Positions 61,997-64,000 of a DNA stretch of 64,000 nucleotides are shown piece by piece; positions within the stretch are counted from its first letter, which is position 1, and each line of letters starts with the position of its first letter. This DNA is from Candidatus Vallotiella hemipterorum. GTDB lineage: Bacteria; Pseudomonadota; Gammaproteobacteria; Burkholderiales; Burkholderiaceae. The stretch is taken from the NCBI RefSeq assembly GCF_910593725.1, contig NZ_OU343031.1, forward strand, positions 868,001 to 932,000. The letters are read 5' to 3'. The translations under genes and the position numbers were made by a program. The notes beneath the pieces are model-generated. The model made no database searches. It saw only the letters and a list, made by a program, of their open reading frames with translations, and was not told where the DNA came from.

Positions 61997-62884
61997 CTAA
62001 GACAGCCAGATTAATGCAGCCATACGGCCTGTCGTATAGTCCCGACGATATGAATAAAAACGCACAGGATCACTAAAAGTGCATATATGGGGGGCAGCAC
62101 TTACGTGATATACGCCAACGCGAGCCAGCCTTATTCGGGCTAGTGCTCTAAGATTAGCAAGATATTTGCATTGGCTAGCGCCGTATACCTCTACAGTATT
62201 ATTAATATGAGAAGCCAACCTAACGAACGCCGCATTAGTCGCATTACACTCATTTGGCCACGACGTCTTGAGGAATGCGGCGCGCACTTCTTCTCCAACT
62301 ACAAACGCATTCGGACCGATTGATGGACCGAAATACGCATGCAGAGCTTTGCTTGCGCGCTTACGGCACGCAAGCAAAGCTCGCATCGACTCGACGGTAC
62401 GCTGAATTATGCCACTAACAACGCCACGCCATCCTGCATGTACAGCGCCGATAGCATAGCCATCTTCGTCGCAAATTAATATTGACATACAGTCGGCTAC
62501 CAGTACCGCACAAACTACCTTACTCCGGTCAGTTATGCTAGCATCAGCCCTTAGGAAATCGGTTTTAATCACTTTATCAAGATGGACGACAGACGTGCCA
62601 TGTACCTGCTCAAGCCATGCTATATGTGCGCCTACTAGCGCAATAACTCGTCGACGGTTTTCGTATACCGCATCTATATCATCGCCGGTGTGTATCCCTA
62701 AATTTAAGCCACCGGGCACGTATTCCTGATTCTTTATCAGACCATATTTACCGCAGCTAACGCCGCCATCACGTGTAGTAATCAAGGCATGTACGCGGGA
62801 ATTTACACGCCAGTCTGGCACAATACAATTAGATAGTGATAATTTGGAAAATCCTTGAAATTTTGAGTTACTAATTAAATTCAT
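61997..62884 (-). CDS. pgeF: Peptidoglycan editing factor / purine nucleoside phosphorylase (YfiH/LACC1 family)
   Basis: Cytoplasmic Zn enzyme; E. coli PgeF (YfiH) hydrolyses wrong UDP-MurNAc-L-Ser, and LACC1-like members cleave purine nucleosides. 295 residues, with LEQVHGTSVVH, the ADCMSILICDEDGYAIGAVHAGWRG core containing the metal ligands Cys/His, and SDPVRFYSYRRDYTTGR at the end. It is 98 bases downstream of rluD, as in many proteobacteria. ATG start, no SD visible. Confidence 0.93.
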   Translation of the reverse strand: MNLISNSKFQGFSKLSLSNCIVPDWRVNSRVHALITTRDGGVSCGKYGLIKNQEYVPGGLNLGIHTGDDIDAVYENRRRVIALVGAHIAWLEQVHGTSVVHLDKVIKTDFLRADASITDRSKVVCAVLVADCMSILICDEDGYAIGAVHAGWRGVVSGIIQRTVESMRALLACRKRASKALHAYFGPSIGPNAFVVGEEVRAAFLKTSWPNECNATNAAFVRLASHINNTVEVYGASQCKYLANLRALARIRLARVGVYHVSAAPHICTFSDPVRFYSYRRDYTTGRMAALIWLS

Positions 62885-62982
62885 TTAAAATGATCTTTCT
62901 GATCGTTAATAATACTTTTATTGTCATAAAATATATATGGCTATACGAAATCGATTATTGAGGCCTTATAATCAGATATGTT

Positions 62983-63996
62983 TCATAGCCCTAGCATATC
63001 AGATAATTTTTCCAGGTCCGCTGGCATTGCTGAATGCCAAGCTACCGGCATGTTAGTATCTGGTTTCACAAGCTCGAGTCGCCATGCATGAAGCGCTTGG
63101 CGGGCGAAGCCGTTAGGAAGCGCGAGCTTTTTCCGAGAGTTACGAACGCAGCCATATACTGGGTCGCCAAGCAATGGATATCCGGCATCAGCAAGATGAA
63201 CTCGAATCTGATGCGTGCGTCCGGTATGTAAATCACAGTGTAATCTCGATACTGGATGCCCAGACCATACGCTGGTAGCTACAGTTATAAAGTATGTATA
63301 TGCTGGCTTTCCAGAAGTTCCCGTAAGAACTGCCATGCGTGTTCTCTTACGTGGATCACGTCCAATCGACTTATTAATAGATCCTCTGGGCGGCGTTATA
63401 CCCCAGGTAAGCGCAATATAGCGACGCTTAACCGTATGTGCCTGTAACTGCTTGATTAGATTAATCTGTGCGGATAATGTACGCGCGACTACTATTAGGC
63501 CTGAGGTATTTTTATCTAGACGGTGTACAATACCTGCACGCGGCAGCTTAAATGCGTCCGGATAACGATACAACAAGCCATTAAGCAGAGTGCCGCTCCA
63601 ATTTCCCGGGGCTGGGTGCACAACTAGTCCGGCCGGCTTGTCAATCACAACTAGAGTATTATCCTCGTATAGGATCGACAATGGCACCGGCTCTGGCACG
63701 AACGCCAATGCTTGCGGCATAAGATCTGGCACAAGTCGTACAGTCGATCCTGGATTTACTCGCTGACGTGTATATCCCTGTTCGCCGTCTAATGTTACTC
63801 GTCCCGCATCGATCCAGGTTTGGAGGCGGCTACGTGAGAAAGTGGGAAATAGTCGCGCAAGCACTTTATCTAACCGCTCGCCTGCTAGCACTAGCGGTAC
63901 TCGAGCAACCTTCTCATCCAGGCAAACTAGACCATTACTTAGACTATAATCATATGAATAGACACCGGTACTGAACCGGTCTTTTGAACAAGTCAT
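62983..63996 (-). CDS. rluD: 23S rRNA pseudouridine synthase RluD
   Basis: Makes pseudouridines 1911, 1915 and 1917 in helix 69 (E. coli numbering), important for translation. 337 residues: S4 domain (ERLDKVLARLFPTFSRSRLQTWI), then the catalytic GIVHRLDKNTSGL with D151. The start lies four bases from the window end, so a further upstream start cannot be excluded. It precedes pgeF on the same strand. Confidence 0.93.
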   Translation of the reverse strand: MTCSKDRFSTGVYSYDYSLSNGLVCLDEKVARVPLVLAGERLDKVLARLFPTFSRSRLQTWIDAGRVTLDGEQGYTRQRVNPGSTVRLVPDLMPQALAFVPEPVPLSILYEDNTLVVIDKPAGLVVHPAPGNWSGTLLNGLLYRYPDAFKLPRAGIVHRLDKNTSGLIVVARTLSAQINLIKQLQAHTVKRRYIALTWGITPPRGSINKSIGRDPRKRTRMAVLTGTSGKPAYTYFITVATSVWSGHPVSRLHCDLHTGRTHQIRVHLADAGYPLLGDPVYGCVRNSRKKLALPNGFARQALHAWRLELVKPDTNMPVAWHSAMPADLEKLSDMLGL

Positions 63997-64000
63997 CTGG

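Noticed and set aside
1-64000. CRISPR arrays, insertion sequences, prophage or secretion-system genes
   Set aside because: No regularly spaced repeats, transposase motifs or phage/secretion proteins seen on either strand.

Overview
The window looks like part of a reduced, degenerating chromosome from a Burkholderiaceae bacterium, most likely a host-restricted symbiont related to the Burkholderia/Mycetohabitans/Mycoavidus group. This rests on gene order and on my memory of Burkholderia proteins, not on a database search. Blocks typical of Burkholderia are dapC-dapD-dapE-prmB, rpiA-rlmB-rnr-tRNA-Leu, rluB-rimP-nusA-infB-rbfA-truB-typA-odhA-odhB-lpd-zapE, hom-thrC, a complete aminoarabinose (Ara4N) lipid A cluster, rpsF-(priB)-rpsR-rplI-dnaB and rluD-pgeF. 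Reductive evolution shows in three ways. Recognised genes cover only about 71% of the window. Long spacers (up to 4.4 kb) lie where other Burkholderiaceae carry genes. Several spacers contain decayed genes. I saw no transposase, integrase or CRISPR array.

Layout. 0.6-6.7 kb (+): lysine/diaminopimelate genes dapC, dapD, dapE, then prmB (release-factor methylation) and cls (cardiolipin). 6.7-13.2 kb (-): glutathione peroxidase, rpiA, rlmB, rnr and tRNA-Leu(CAG); the spacers around gpx and rpiA are extremely AT-rich. 14.3-33 kb (-): 2-oxoglutarate dehydrogenase (odhA, odhB, lpd), zapE, typA, the translation/transcription cluster truB-rbfA-infB-nusA-rimP, and rluB. 33-37.4 kb: a 4.4-kb gene desert with large inverted repeats. 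37.4-40.2 kb (-): thrC and hom. 40.5-41.5 kb (-): two unrecognised ORFs. 41.7-49.4 kb (+): an Mth938-domain gene, then arnT, arnB, arnC, arnA split into two genes, and arnD. 50-54.8 kb (-): phosphate transporter pit with its DUF47 partner, dnaB, and ribosomal protein genes rplI, rpsR and rpsF. 55.3-58 kb (-): an asparaginase and the ABC-F protein YbiT. 58-62 kb: mostly decayed DNA with a recognisable metC pseudogene. 62-64 kb (-): pgeF and rluD.

Function. The intact genes serve translation, replication, RNA decay, the TCA cycle, the cell envelope (DAP, cardiolipin, Ara4N-lipid A) and synthesis of lysine and threonine precursors. The decayed genes are metC (methionine), priB (replication restart) and probably a small SMR-type transporter in the Ara4N cluster. 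The best places to look for something new are the ORF pair at 40.5-41.5 kb (the second ORF ends in a nine-base C tract), the G8 run that forms the rplI ribosome-binding region, and the long perfect palindromes and stem-loops in the spacers.
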